Shown here piece after piece: positions 1 to 6,913 of a stretch of 42,197 nt of DNA. Location of the stretch: IMG/VR virus record IMGVR_UViG_3300037847_002271, positions 1-42,197 of that record; one strand, given 5' to 3'. The first letter of the stretch is position 1. Each line of letters opens with the position of its first letter. Below the pieces are notes generated by a model, which ran no database searches, was not told the DNA's origin, and saw nothing but the letters and a program-made list of their open reading frames with translations. This stretch comes from a virus. The translations under genes were made by a program, and so were the position numbers.

Positions 1-2
1 TT

Positions 3-500
3 CGCAACCGCTCCACTGGTGCAATCACCACCATCAGCCAATTCAAGGCTGAACATCCCACCACCAGCTTCCCTAAGCAGATCACAACTGCCATCCTCGA
101 TAACTACGGCTACGACGCTGTGTTGAATGGAGCGGCGGCTGAAGTTACTGCTCCTTATGGCGTCAGCACCCGTGATGGCGTTGAGGAAATCAACGGCCAA
201 TGGTTCACTCGTTTTGTTGCTGGTCCAGTTTTTACTGACACCACCGACGACGAAGGTAACGTCACCACTGCTGCTGACAACGAAGCTGCTTACCGCGCCA
301 GGGTTGATGCAAATGCTGGAACGTCAGTGCGTGCAGAACGCGATAAAAAGCTGACTGACACTGACTGGACGCAAATGACTGATAGTCCTTTGTCTGATTC
401 AGACAAGACTGCATGGGCTACTTATCGTCAAAGTCTGCGCGATCTGCCGACAGCTAGCGGTTTCCCACATACGATGACTTGGCCTGAAGAGCCGTCCTAA
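3..500 (+). CDS. Phage tail-assembly chaperone-like protein (5' end cut by window edge)
   Basis: The frame is open from the first bases of the window, so the gene begins upstream and its N-terminus is missing. The C-terminus carries the signature of the Phage_tail_APC type of tail-assembly chaperone: a Trp-containing helix with 'YRQSLRDLP' followed by a proline-rich 'TMTWPEEPS' end. Proteins of this type usually sit beside tail-fibre genes and are thought to help fibre or tail assembly. A GTG at 120 could start a shorter product, but coding-like sequence upstream (a conserved-looking 'LDNYGYDAV' stretch) argues that translation begins outside the window. The next genes are small fibre-associated proteins on the same strand. 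Confidence in the family is good from the C-terminal motif; the exact role is inferred. Confidence 0.8.
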   Translation, partial: RNRSTGAITTISQFKAEHPTTSFPKQITTAILDNYGYDAVLNGAAAEVTAPYGVSTRDGVEEINGQWFTRFVAGPVFTDTTDDEGNVTTAADNEAAYRARVDANAGTSVRAERDKKLTDTDWTQMTDSPLSDSDKTAWATYRQSLRDLPTASGFPHTMTWPEEPS

Positions 501-514
501 TGCAATGATTGTTG

Positions 515-637
515 ATGGCTAAATCACTAAGCGGTCAAAACTTTGTCCCAAGCCGTCCTAAAAAGACGCGCCAAGGCAACGGTCAACACTCAAAAGCGTC
601 CCATGGCCGCAAAAAATACAAGGGCCAAGGTAAGTGA
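515..637 (+). CDS. Small basic conserved cyanophage protein (40 aa)
   Basis: A 40-residue very basic protein, MAKSLSGQNFVPSRPKKTRQ at the N-terminus, then a Gly/Lys/Arg/His-rich tail ending in KGQGK. I recognise the 'SGQNFVP..PKKTRQG.G.HSK' pattern as a small protein found repeatedly in marine cyanophages, where its function is unknown. Its charge would suit nucleic-acid binding, but nothing else supports that. It lies 14 bases after the chaperone stop and before a strong ribosome-binding site for the next gene. Confidence 0.7.
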   Translation: MAKSLSGQNFVPSRPKKTRQGNGQHSKASHGRKKYKGQGK

Positions 638-682
638 TAAGCGATAAGCTGAAGTCGTTATAGTGGTTTGAGGAGGTGACGT

Positions 683-1021
683 ATGGCTGTCAACCCTGGA
701 ACCTACAACTTCAAAGTACAGCGTGGTGCTGACTGGAGTGTTCTGCTGCAATTCAAAGACAGCAGTGATGATCCAGTCGATTTGACTGGCGCGACAGTTG
801 CAGCGCAAGCATGGAATAAAGCACGCACTCAAAAATACGCAGATTTCGGCATTGCTTATACGAACCGAAGCAATGGTCAGGTAACAATTAGTTTGACGGA
901 TACAGACACGACAGATTTTATTGATGCGCTGTATTACGACGTGTTGGTAACAAATTCTTCTGGCATAAAAGACTATTACTTGGAAGGCATTATTAGCGTT
1001 GATCAATCGTACACAAGATGA
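683..1021 (+). CDS. Small virion/tail-fibre associated protein, beta-rich (112 aa)
   Basis: A 112-residue protein preceded by a strong GAGGAGGT ribosome-binding site. The pattern 'YNFKVQRGADWSVLLQFKD...PVDLTGATVAAQAW' with a later 'GQVTISLTDTDTTDF' resembles the small immunoglobulin-like or BppU-N-like domains found next to tail fibres in many phages. It likely forms a baseplate or fibre-base component. It overlaps the next gene by four bases (ATGA), so the two are probably translated together. The family call rests on pattern only. Confidence 0.75.
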   Translation: MAVNPGTYNFKVQRGADWSVLLQFKDSSDDPVDLTGATVAAQAWNKARTQKYADFGIAYTNRSNGQVTISLTDTDTTDFIDALYYDVLVTNSSGIKDYYLEGIISVDQSYTR

Positions 1022-1251
1022 CACAAGTAAACGTCACCACACAGAAGAACACCGTTACCGTCAACAGCAACGGTGATGTCACAACAGTTACGGCTACTAC
1101 TGCTGGGCCGCAAGGCCCTCCAGGCGACTTTGATTTAGTTCAGTCCAGCAAAGTAGACAAATCGGTCATTTATTATGACCAATCAGCCGATACTTTTCGC
1201 GCTGATAATGTCTACACAGCAGAGACTCTTACGGATGGCGGATCGTTTTAG
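1018..1251 (+). CDS. Short fibre adaptor with collagen-like GPQGPPG motif (77 aa)
   Basis: A 77-residue Thr/Val-rich protein with one collagen-like GPQGPPG near residue 31, a common hinge in tail-fibre proteins. Its last residues, LTDGGSF, closely match the end of the next protein (ELDGGSF), which suggests a shared C-terminal assembly signal. The start overlaps the previous stop (ATGA). It probably joins or caps a fibre; no catalytic motif is visible. Confidence 0.7.
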   Translation: MTQVNVTTQKNTVTVNSNGDVTTVTATTAGPQGPPGDFDLVQSSKVDKSVIYYDQSADTFRADNVYTAETLTDGGSF

Positions 1252-1295
1252 ACACCCATCTTTTTACGCCTGGATGTTCCCACCATCCTTGAGTT

Positions 1296-3110
1296 ATGTC
1301 TAACACTATTCGGATCAAACGCCGCGCGTCAGGCGCGTCAGGCGCACCATCGTCTTTGGAGAACGCCGAACTCGCCTTTAATGAGGTCGATTCGACTCTC
1401 TACTATGGCGTAGGCACAGGTGGTGCCGGTGGCAGTGCAACTACTATCGAAGCCATTGCTGGTGCTGGTGCGTTTCTTGGCCTGAGCGGCACTCAAACTG
1501 TCACTGGCAACAAGACCTTCTCTGGAACTGTTGCTCTTGGCAGTTCTGCTACTGCTTCAACACCCACTAGCGGTGATGACAGCACAAGCGTTGCAACCAC
1601 TGCTTATGTGCAGGGTGAAGGCTTTATCACCGGCAACGAGTCAATCACCATTTCTGGTGATGCTTCTGGTTCAGGCACCACGTCAATCAGCCTGACACTG
1701 GCTAACAGCGGTGTTTCTGCTGGTACGACTTCCGGTATCACTGTTGATGCTAAGGGTCGCATCACTGCAATTACTGGTCTGGCTGCTTCGGATATTCCGA
1801 CGCTGACTGCTGCCAAGATCAGTGATTTTGACAGCACCGTTCAGGCAAACCGTCTGGACGAGATGGCAAATCCCACCGGTTCGGTGGATCTGAACAGCCA
1901 GAAGATCACAAACCTTGCAACTCCGACTGCTGCTTCGGATGCTGCAACCAAGGGTTATGTCGATGCTTCACAGCAAGGTCTGGACGTTAAAGAGTCCGTC
2001 AAGGCTGCAACCACTGGCAACATCACGTTGTCTGGAACGCAGACTGTTGACGGTGTCTCGCTGAGTGTTGGCGATCGTGTTTTGGTCAAAAACCAAAGCA
2101 CGGGCTCGGAAAACGGCCTCTATGTAGTCGCTTCTGGCAGCTGGAGTCGTGCTGCTGATGCTGATGCTGACAGCGAAGTTACTGCTGGCCTGTTCACCTT
2201 CGTCTCTGAAGGTACGGTCAATGGTGATGCAGGTTTCAGCCTGACAACCAACGATGACATCACTGTTGGTTCAACTGCACTGACCTTCACCCAGTTCTCT
2301 GGTGCAGGCAACATCACTGGTGGCGATGGCATTCAAAAGTCAGGCTCTGAACTGAGCATTGACGCCAAAGCCAACGGTGGTCTGGTCATTGAATCCAGTG
2401 AGCTTGCTGTTGATCTTGGTGCATCCAGCATCACCGGCACTCTTGCTATTGCTGATGGTGGTACTGGTGGAACGTCAGCTTCTGCTGCTCGCACCAACCT
2501 TGGTGTTGCCATCGGTTCTGATGTCCAAGCTCACGACGCCATCTTGGATGACGTTGCAGCCCTGACTCAAGCGGCTAACAAAGGTATCTTCTTTGATACC
2601 GGTAACTCTGCTGCCACGTTTGACCTGACTGCTGCAGGTCGGGCACTGCTTGATGATGCTGATGCTTCTGCACAGCGCACCACGCTTGGATTGGCAATCG
2701 GTACAAACGTACAGGCTGCGAATTCCAACCTTTCAGCGATTGCTGGTCTTACCAGTGCTTCCAACAAGCTTGCCTACTTCACAGGTAGCGGCACTGCTGA
2801 TCTGACTGATCTCAGCGCTTTCGCCCGTACTCTGCTGGATGATGCCAATGCATCTACAGCACGTACAACCCTTGGTGTTGCGATCGGTTCTGACGTTCAG
2901 GCTTACAACGCAAGCCTTGCAACGATCGGTTCGCTGGCTACTACTGACGGTGCATTTATCGTCGGTAACGGCAGCAGCTTCACTGTTGAGTCTGGAGCGA
3001 CTGCACGCACCAGCCTTGGTCTTGGTTCTATTGCTACTCAAGCAGCGAACAATGTTGCGATTACAGGCGGCACCATCTCAGGCATAGAACTAGATGGGGG
3101 TTCGTTCTGA
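1296..3110 (+). CDS. Tail fibre protein with repeated segments (604 aa)
   Basis: A long Ala/Gly/Ser/Thr-rich fibre protein. The N-terminus (SNTIRIKRRASGASGAPSSL, then 'NAELAFNEVDSTLYYG') is the attachment-type N-domain seen in many cyanophage fibres and is echoed in the gene at 39332. The middle contains 'SQKITNLATPTAASDAATKG' and 'DRVLVKNQ...ENGLYVV', common fibre modules. The C-terminal third holds repeats built around 'R(T)xLG(V/L)AIG(S/T)(D/N)VQA', beginning near nucleotides 2490, 2677, 2863 and 3006. It ends ELDGGSF. The likely role is a trimeric host-binding fibre. A strong terminator follows immediately. Confidence 0.85.
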   Translation: MSNTIRIKRRASGASGAPSSLENAELAFNEVDSTLYYGVGTGGAGGSATTIEAIAGAGAFLGLSGTQTVTGNKTFSGTVALGSSATASTPTSGDDSTSVATTAYVQGEGFITGNESITISGDASGSGTTSISLTLANSGVSAGTTSGITVDAKGRITAITGLAASDIPTLTAAKISDFDSTVQANRLDEMANPTGSVDLNSQKITNLATPTAASDAATKGYVDASQQGLDVKESVKAATTGNITLSGTQTVDGVSLSVGDRVLVKNQSTGSENGLYVVASGSWSRAADADADSEVTAGLFTFVSEGTVNGDAGFSLTTNDDITVGSTALTFTQFSGAGNITGGDGIQKSGSELSIDAKANGGLVIESSELAVDLGASSITGTLAIADGGTGGTSASAARTNLGVAIGSDVQAHDAILDDVAALTQAANKGIFFDTGNSAATFDLTAAGRALLDDADASAQRTTLGLAIGTNVQAANSNLSAIAGLTSASNKLAYFTGSGTADLTDLSAFARTLLDDANASTARTTLGVAIGSDVQAYNASLATIGSLATTDGAFIVGNGSSFTVESGATARTSLGLGSIATQAANNVAITGGTISGIELDGGSF

Positions 3111-3124
3111 ACTTTGATAAACAT

Positions 3125-3153
3125 CCTGCCGGGTAATACCGGCAGGTTTTTTT
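3125..3153 (+). terminator. Intrinsic terminator after the tail fibre gene
   Basis: A perfect 8-bp stem (CCTGCCGG / CCGGCAGG) with a six-base loop is followed by seven T residues, 14 bases past the stop codon of the 604-residue fibre. It is a textbook rho-independent terminator on the plus strand and closes the tail-fibre transcription unit. Confidence 0.93.
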
Positions 3154-3226
3154 ATGGACACTAATTAGAACCGTCCCATTGACTCTGCCAGTAAAGTAGG
3201 CAGCGGAAACGTTTCCCCACTCTTCC

Positions 3227-3580
3227 ATGATCAAACCATTTGCAATCGCTGTCTCTGGTGTTCTCGCTGGTTCAGCTGCTTTTGCAGGCCCTTATGCCAA
3301 CGTGGAAAATAATGCTGGATACCAAGACGGTTTCCTCGGTTCAACAACTGACCTTCACATTGGTTATGAAGGCGGTGATGAAACGTATGGTTTTTATCTG
3401 CAAGGTGGTCCCGCACTAATTTCTCCTAACGGAGGTGACGTTGAAATGGAACTGTCCGGCAAAATTGGCGGCAGCGTTCAAGCCACTGACAACTTCGGTG
3501 TTTATGGCGAGGTCAGCTTTATCACCACTGATGAAGAGCCTGCTATCGGCACCAAGATTGGCGCTACGTGGAACTTTTGA
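3227..3580 (+). CDS. Exported beta-rich, porin-like outer-membrane protein (117 aa)
   Basis: The first about 20 residues form a signal peptide (MIKPFAIAVSGVLAGSAAFA, cleavage after AFA). The mature part alternates polar and aromatic residues in short beta segments and ends in an aromatic 'GATWNF', the C-terminal Phe signature of outer-membrane beta-barrels. At about 97 mature residues it is too short for a full porin and would form at most a small barrel. I recall similar short 'GPY.NVE.NAG...TDLH.G.EG' proteins in marine cyanophages. It may alter the host envelope or superinfection. It lies between two terminators, perhaps as its own transcription unit. Confidence 0.75.
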   Translation: MIKPFAIAVSGVLAGSAAFAGPYANVENNAGYQDGFLGSTTDLHIGYEGGDETYGFYLQGGPALISPNGGDVEMELSGKIGGSVQATDNFGVYGEVSFITTDEEPAIGTKIGATWNF

Positions 3581-3593
3581 GATTCAAAAGGCA

Positions 3594-3767
3594 TTGAACT
3601 ACGCCAGCGAATTTTTCCGTGTTGTCGTGGTTCAGTGCTTGCGTCCGTCGCATTGGCGTTATTGCTTCCCGCCAACTTGGATCGTTCCTTACTTGTCGGA
3701 CCTGCGTGATTACTACACGACGGTTCCATACGCTAAAGAACGTGAATACTTGCTGGAAGCCGACTAA
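3594..3767 (+). CDS. Small aromatic-rich hypothetical protein (about 57 aa, start uncertain)
   Basis: Between the porin-like gene and the next terminator, one frame encodes a Tyr/Trp/Pro-rich peptide including 'SEFFRVVVVQCLRPSHWRYC', then 'IPV-like' PYLSDLRDYYTTVPYAKERE and a short acidic end. The composition looks coding and the terminator follows directly after the stop. No ATG is available downstream of the porin stop; TTG at 3594 is the best start, while the frame remains open further upstream inside the porin gene. It could be a membrane-associated peptide. Function unknown. Confidence 0.45.
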   Translation: MNYASEFFRVVVVQCLRPSHWRYCFPPTWIVPYLSDLRDYYTTVPYAKEREYLLEAD

Positions 3768-3775
3768 CATTATGA

Positions 3776-3811
3776 AAGCTCTTCCTCACCTCACACGGGA
3801 AGGGCTTTTTT
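3776..3811 (+). terminator. Intrinsic terminator
   Basis: AAGCTCTTCC pairs with GGAAGGGCTT (one G-T pair) across a 12-base loop, followed by a run of six T. It ends the transcription unit containing the porin-like gene and the small aromatic protein. Confidence 0.85.
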
Positions 3812-3844
3812 ATTGCATGTAAGGATGAATGAGGGTGACAGAAG

Positions 3845-4390
3845 ATGGACATGGTTGAGCTTCCTGTTCTTCCTGTGTGGGGAGTGCCAGCAAACCCTGA
3901 ACTTGGGGTTGAAGTATCTCTGCCGACGTTGGAACTTTCAATTCCTCGTGGTCGAGGTTTGATTTTGCCCTCTGCAAAACAGATGAGGCAGCAGATTCAA
4001 GCAGAACAAGAGGAGCTAGATGAGCAAAAGCAAGAAACCCTCCAACGCCTAAAACCAAAGAAACCCCAAGGCATCCAACAAGTACCGGACGTCCCACAGT
4101 TCAAAGAAGTAACTGAGTTCACGCTACCGGGAACTGACATCAGCATCCCAGTTCCACGGAAAGAAATTCTTTCTACTGCGATTGTGACGGCTGGGGCGTC
4201 TTCTGTTGCTGCAGTTGCTGGGACACTTGTTGCATCAACGCTTTTAAAGCGGCTCGTTCAGCTTCTAAAGCCTGTAATGAAGATTGGTATGAAGCGTCTT
4301 GCAAAGGTACGGGGTCGTCCTGCGCCTGAAACTTTTGGTAGGCAGCGATTGAGACAACGCCGGAACAAAGAGAACCCAGCTGGCTCTTAG
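3845..4390 (+). CDS. Conserved cyanophage membrane/virion protein with one hydrophobic segment (181 aa)
   Basis: N-terminal Pro/Leu/Val-rich region with 'IPRGRGLILPSAKQ', a charged helical section (residues about 50-70), a 'LPGTDISIPVPRKEILSTA' motif near residue 100, a hydrophobic Ala/Val/Thr-rich segment (about 108-132), then a strongly basic tail with 'RQRLRQRRNK'. I recall similar 'IPVPR...' plus hydrophobic plus 'RQRL' proteins in cyanomyoviruses, function unknown. The 3' 218 bases overlap, in antisense, the 3' end of the minus-strand gene ending at 4173; both reading frames look coding. The start has no strong Shine-Dalgarno sequence. Confidence 0.8.
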   Translation: MDMVELPVLPVWGVPANPELGVEVSLPTLELSIPRGRGLILPSAKQMRQQIQAEQEELDEQKQETLQRLKPKKPQGIQQVPDVPQFKEVTEFTLPGTDISIPVPRKEILSTAIVTAGASSVAAVAGTLVASTLLKRLVQLLKPVMKIGMKRLAKVRGRPAPETFGRQRLRQRRNKENPAGS

Positions 4391-4913
4391 GGTCAAGCAT
4401 ATAACCACGGTCATACAGGTTTGCGCATTCTTTTGCTCTGACCAATAGCGAATCAAGCTTTTCTTTGTAGATGCGTTGTCGTGCAAGTTCTTTACACATC
4501 TCGCTAATTGAACCATCCAACGGCGCTGCTATACCGAATTGAATGCCCCAGTTACCTGATCTTGTGTAACTGGTGGTATGCGTGTCTGCACCGAGATAAA
4601 ACGGCGTAACGTTCAGGGTTGCACCGTTGCAAGATATGCCTCTTCCCATGTGCTGTCTTGATGGCGCACCATTGTTATTGAATTGCATCGACGTGTTGGT
4701 GTTATTGCTGGTTGCCGCTGCCTGCGGCCCAGCGATATTTTTTACCTCTTCTGCATTAACGGCACCGCCAAAAATTATTGCGCAAAGACAGAGAGCGTGG
4801 TGGTAGTGGAATCGGTTTCGATGGTTCGTGTTATGTCGGTCGTTTCGATAATGCCTGCAGCCCTGGTGGTGATTTCTAAGCTGAAATCTTCTCCTGCTGT
4901 AACGATGTCCCAT
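4173..4913 (-). CDS. Conserved cyanophage exported protein with coiled-coil C-terminus (start unclear)
   Basis: The core matches a protein family I recall from marine cyanophages: 'SMQFNNNGAPSRQ', 'GISCNGATLNVTPFY', 'GNWGIQFGIAAPLDGSISEM', then a Cys-containing 'RAKECANLYDRGYML...LCSGVV' and a Gln/Ala-rich coiled coil at the end. A hydrophobic stretch ending AVNA, followed by EE, looks like a signal peptide cleavage site, but no ATG, GTG or TTG lies in frame just before it. The only in-frame ATG is at 4913, which adds a very basic His/Arg-rich leader inside the upstream gene. The true start may be non-canonical or involve frameshifting. It overlaps the plus-strand gene 3845-4390 tail to tail. 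Confidence 0.75.
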   Translation of the reverse strand: MGHRYSRRRFQLRNHHQGCRHYRNDRHNTNHRNRFHYHHALCLCAIIFGGAVNAEEVKNIAGPQAAATSNNTNTSMQFNNNGAPSRQHMGRGISCNGATLNVTPFYLGADTHTTSYTRSGNWGIQFGIAAPLDGSISEMCKELARQRIYKEKLDSLLVRAKECANLYDRGYMLDPKSQLGSLCSGVVSIAAYQKFQAQDDPVPLQDASYQSSLQALEAERAALKALMQQVSQQLQQQKTPQPSQSQ

Positions 4914-5134
4914 GTTGTTGTCGAATTAGTAATGTCAGCAGCACTAGGCTCTACGTTAGTGCCAGACCATGAACTAACAGCTGCGCCATAAATTTCAGTC
5001 GAAACTGTTTCGTCAATCGTCTGCGTCGTGGTTGTCGTTGCGTTGACGGTTGCGGAGGAGAATCGAGGTGTAACTGTCTGCGCTGTTGCTGGTGCAGCTG
5101 ACAACAGGATCGCGAGAATGAGAAAGCGTTTCAT
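4775..5134 (-). CDS. Conserved cyanophage exported Thr-rich protein (119 aa)
   Basis: A clear signal peptide (MKRFLILAILLSAAPATAQ) is followed by a Thr/Ser/Val-rich mature chain with 'TTTTTQTIDETV', 'SWSGTNVEPSAADITNSTTT', 'LEITTRAAGIIETTDITRTI' and the end 'TTTTLSVFAQ'. I recall this pattern from cyanophages, where it usually precedes the 'NNGAPSRQ' protein as it does here. The product is probably secreted to the periplasm or packaged in the virion; the function is unknown. Its ATG overlaps the stop of the upstream gene (ATGA), implying coupled translation in a three-gene minus-strand unit. Confidence 0.82.
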   Translation of the reverse strand: MKRFLILAILLSAAPATAQTVTPRFSSATVNATTTTTQTIDETVSTEIYGAAVSSWSGTNVEPSAADITNSTTTWDIVTAGEDFSLEITTRAAGIIETTDITRTIETDSTTTTLSVFAQ

Positions 5135-5376
5135 TTGATTGTGGCGGGTGATTTGGGTTCGTCTTTTTTCTTATTTTGTCTGATGTTGACTCCCATCGCA
5201 GCCATGGTTCCCGTAAGCAAAGATGCCGGGAAAGTTGGATCGAGCGACTGTTTGAAGACTCCTAGGTAATTAGCAGTCAAAATCGCCATGCTCCATACAA
5301 GAACAGCAAGTTTGACAAGATCACCAAGTCTTGAATGTTCTTGTTCCTGCTGTTGCGATTCCACCGGTTCAGCCAT
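5131..5376 (-). CDS. Small membrane protein with two hydrophobic segments, holin-like (81 aa)
   Basis: Charged N-terminus (MAEPVESQQQEQEHSRLGDL), hydrophobic segment 'VKLAVLVWSMAILTANYLGV', a short linker, a second weaker hydrophobic segment 'FPASLLTGTMAAMGVNI', and a basic/acidic Lys-rich tail. This topology fits small phage holins, and the C39-type peptidase lies about 0.5 kb away, but on the opposite strand. ATG at 5376 is preferred to the upstream GTG at 5397. It is first of three overlapping minus-strand genes and its start is only 26 bases from a divergent plus-strand start. Confidence 0.65.
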   Translation of the reverse strand: MAEPVESQQQEQEHSRLGDLVKLAVLVWSMAILTANYLGVFKQSLDPTFPASLLTGTMAAMGVNIRQNKKKDEPKSPATIK

Positions 5377-5402
5377 GATGGTTAGGACGACCGACACCTG
5401 TC

Positions 5403-5654
5403 ATGTTAGAGATTTTTGCTGCTGTGACAGGCGCTAGTGTCACCGCTGCTGCAATGTCCATAAACAATGCAGGCAAGCAAAACCTGCAGACCCGTGAAAC
5501 GTTGGCACGACTGACGATTGCAGTCGAAAACCTTGCTGAGCGGCTAAACGTTTTTCATGATGACGTAATGCGTAAAGACAGCGAAGTGTTCCAAAGGTTG
5601 CGGAATCTAGAAGCTTCAGTCGCAAGGCTTGAAGGGCAACAAAAACGCACCTAA
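5403..5654 (+). CDS. Small protein with hydrophobic N-terminus and coiled coil (83 aa)
   Basis: The N-terminal 20 residues (MLEIFAAVTGASVTAAAMSI) are hydrophobic and the rest is a heptad-rich helix ('LARLTIAVENLAERLNVFHD', 'LRNLEASVARLEGQQ'). A membrane anchor plus coiled coil is typical of XhlA-like lysis accessory proteins and of some spanins. It precedes another small hydrophobic protein and the C39 peptidase, so a lysis role is reasonable though unproven. Confidence 0.65.
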   Translation: MLEIFAAVTGASVTAAAMSINNAGKQNLQTRETLARLTIAVENLAERLNVFHDDVMRKDSEVFQRLRNLEASVARLEGQQKRT

Positions 5655-5657
5655 ACT

Positions 5658-5843
5658 GTGCGCGTTGCAGGTTTCCTCATGCTGCTGCTGTTCAAGCCAA
5701 TCTTGATGTCATTCATCAACAGCAAGGCTGTTCGTCAGTTGGTGATTGATTTGCTCAAGGCTGCAGCCAAACAATCAAGCAACACCGTCGATGACCAACT
5801 GGTTGCTCTTGTTGAGCGTAATCTGCTTGGCCCCAATGCTTAA
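5658..5843 (+). CDS. Small protein with hydrophobic N-terminus (61 aa, or 54 aa from ATG 5679)
   Basis: The GTG start at 5658 lies three bases after the preceding stop; an ATG at 5679 is the alternative. The N-terminus 'MRVAGFLMLLLFKPILMSFI' is hydrophobic and the remainder is amphipathic ('VRQLVIDLLKAAAKQSSNTV'). It overlaps the start of the peptidase gene by eight bases. It may be a membrane peptide of the lysis cassette; no family is recognised. Confidence 0.55.
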   Translation: MRVAGFLMLLLFKPILMSFINSKAVRQLVIDLLKAAAKQSSNTVDDQLVALVERNLLGPNA

Positions 5844-6513
5844 TTTGCTGAAGTATTTCGAGCATTTCAGGTTTGGTGATCCATATCAACATGCAGCCAT
5901 TGCACAGTTAGAGGAGGATTTGCCGCAGCATCTGAAGGATGAAGATGCGTTGTGGTTACAAGCATGGAAAGCCGCAGGTAAGGAGCAACAGGTTTATGCG
6001 CCCTATTACCATCAACTTTCATCAGAGACTGGTTTTGGCTACCGCGAATGCTTTTCTGCGGTGAGTGCGATGGCTGCCGCGTTTCATCAGCGCGTTGACA
6101 GTTTTGACCTTTACAACCGGATCAGAAAGCACCTAGGAGACACAACATCGGTTGATGTGCAGCTAAATGCGCTGCGCACTTTGGGGATTGACGCTGAGTT
6201 CAGGACTGATGGCACGTTTGATGATTTAGAGAACGAAATTGATGCCGGTCGTCCGGTGATTGTTATGTATCTCGACAAAGGATCAATAAGTGATCCTGTA
6301 TGCAATGACGACGGTTGCGGGCATGTTGTTCTTATCGTTGGCTACAACCGCGAAGAGCTAATCATTCATGACCCTATGGGCGTGCCAGACATGATCAATG
6401 GTGGTCATAAAAATCGCGAGCGTGCTGATTATGTACGCATTAGTCGTCAAGCATTCAAACCTAGGTGGGAAGTTGAAGGTGATGGCACAGGCTGGATGAT
6501 TATTACGCAGTAG
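5836..6513 (+). CDS. C39-like cysteine peptidase, candidate endolysin (225 aa)
   Basis: The protein fits the Peptidase_C39_2 fold: Cys72 in 'GYRECFSAVSAM', a long middle region, His163 in 'DGCGHVVLIVGYN' and Asp179 in 'LIIHDPMG', in the order expected for the Cys-His-Asp catalytic residues. The first 60 residues are a charged helical extension. No signal peptide is seen, so export would need a holin; small hydrophobic proteins lie directly upstream. ATG at 5836 overlaps the previous stop and is preferred over an ATG at 5746 inside that gene. Among genes in this window it is the best candidate for cutting peptidoglycan cross-links at lysis, but C39-like domains also mature peptides, so the role is inferred. 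Confidence 0.78.
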   Translation: MLNLLKYFEHFRFGDPYQHAAIAQLEEDLPQHLKDEDALWLQAWKAAGKEQQVYAPYYHQLSSETGFGYRECFSAVSAMAAAFHQRVDSFDLYNRIRKHLGDTTSVDVQLNALRTLGIDAEFRTDGTFDDLENEIDAGRPVIVMYLDKGSISDPVCNDDGCGHVVLIVGYNREELIIHDPMGVPDMINGGHKNRERADYVRISRQAFKPRWEVEGDGTGWMIITQ

Positions 6514-6576
6514 ATCGCCCTGGATAAACTGTAAACAGTTGCAGATGCCATTTGATGATGTATATCAGGCAACTGC

Positions 6577-6888
6577 ATGGAGCATGAAATTAACGAGACG
6601 GTTCTAGTTCCGCGTAAGAAAGCCAAAGAACGTTTCCGCAGCTCAATACATAGCGCATGGGGTTGGTCTTGTGCATATTGTGGCCGTGAATTATCTGAGC
6701 GTGATGCGACATTAGATCACGTCACTGCAAAAGCAAAAGGTGGTCTTACCGTACGCGAAAACCTTGTCAGTTGCTGTTTAGGCTGCAACAGCTCTAAAGG
6801 TCATCAGGACTGGCAAGAGTGGTATCAGCGACAAGAGTTTCACGAGAAATGCCGTGAGCGATGGATTGAAGATTGGTTAGAACAATAG
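6577..6888 (+). CDS. HNH endonuclease-like protein (103 aa)
   Basis: Contains the zinc-bound HNH core: 'CAYCGRELSERDATLDH', then 'VTAKAKGGLTVRENLVSC' and 'CLGCNSSKG'. Two CxxC pairs bind the structural zinc, and the His of LDH with the Asn of NLV form the active site. Phage HNH proteins may be free-standing homing endonucleases or take part in packaging. This one lies far from the terminase, between the lysis and nucleotide genes, so a homing or general nicking nuclease is more likely. The Trp/Glu-rich C-terminus is unremarkable. Confidence 0.85.
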   Translation: MEHEINETVLVPRKKAKERFRSSIHSAWGWSCAYCGRELSERDATLDHVTAKAKGGLTVRENLVSCCLGCNSSKGHQDWQEWYQRQEFHEKCRERWIEDWLEQ

Positions 6889-6913
6889 TAAAATTAAACG
6901 TCGAACATTTTTG

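Noticed and set aside
2120-3041. Minus-strand reading frames inside the 604-residue fibre
   Set aside because: They are shadows of the Ala/Thr-rich codon usage of the fibre gene and have no ribosome-binding sites or family features.
3179-3207. Promoter before the porin-like gene (TTGACT)
   Set aside because: There is a reasonable -35 box but no convincing -10 box at 16-18 bases; the gene may use an unrecognised promoter.
6539-6566. Promoter before the HNH gene (TTGCAG, 16 bases, TATATC)
   Set aside because: Spacing and -10 box are poor and the start would leave only a few bases of leader, so the support is too weak to list.
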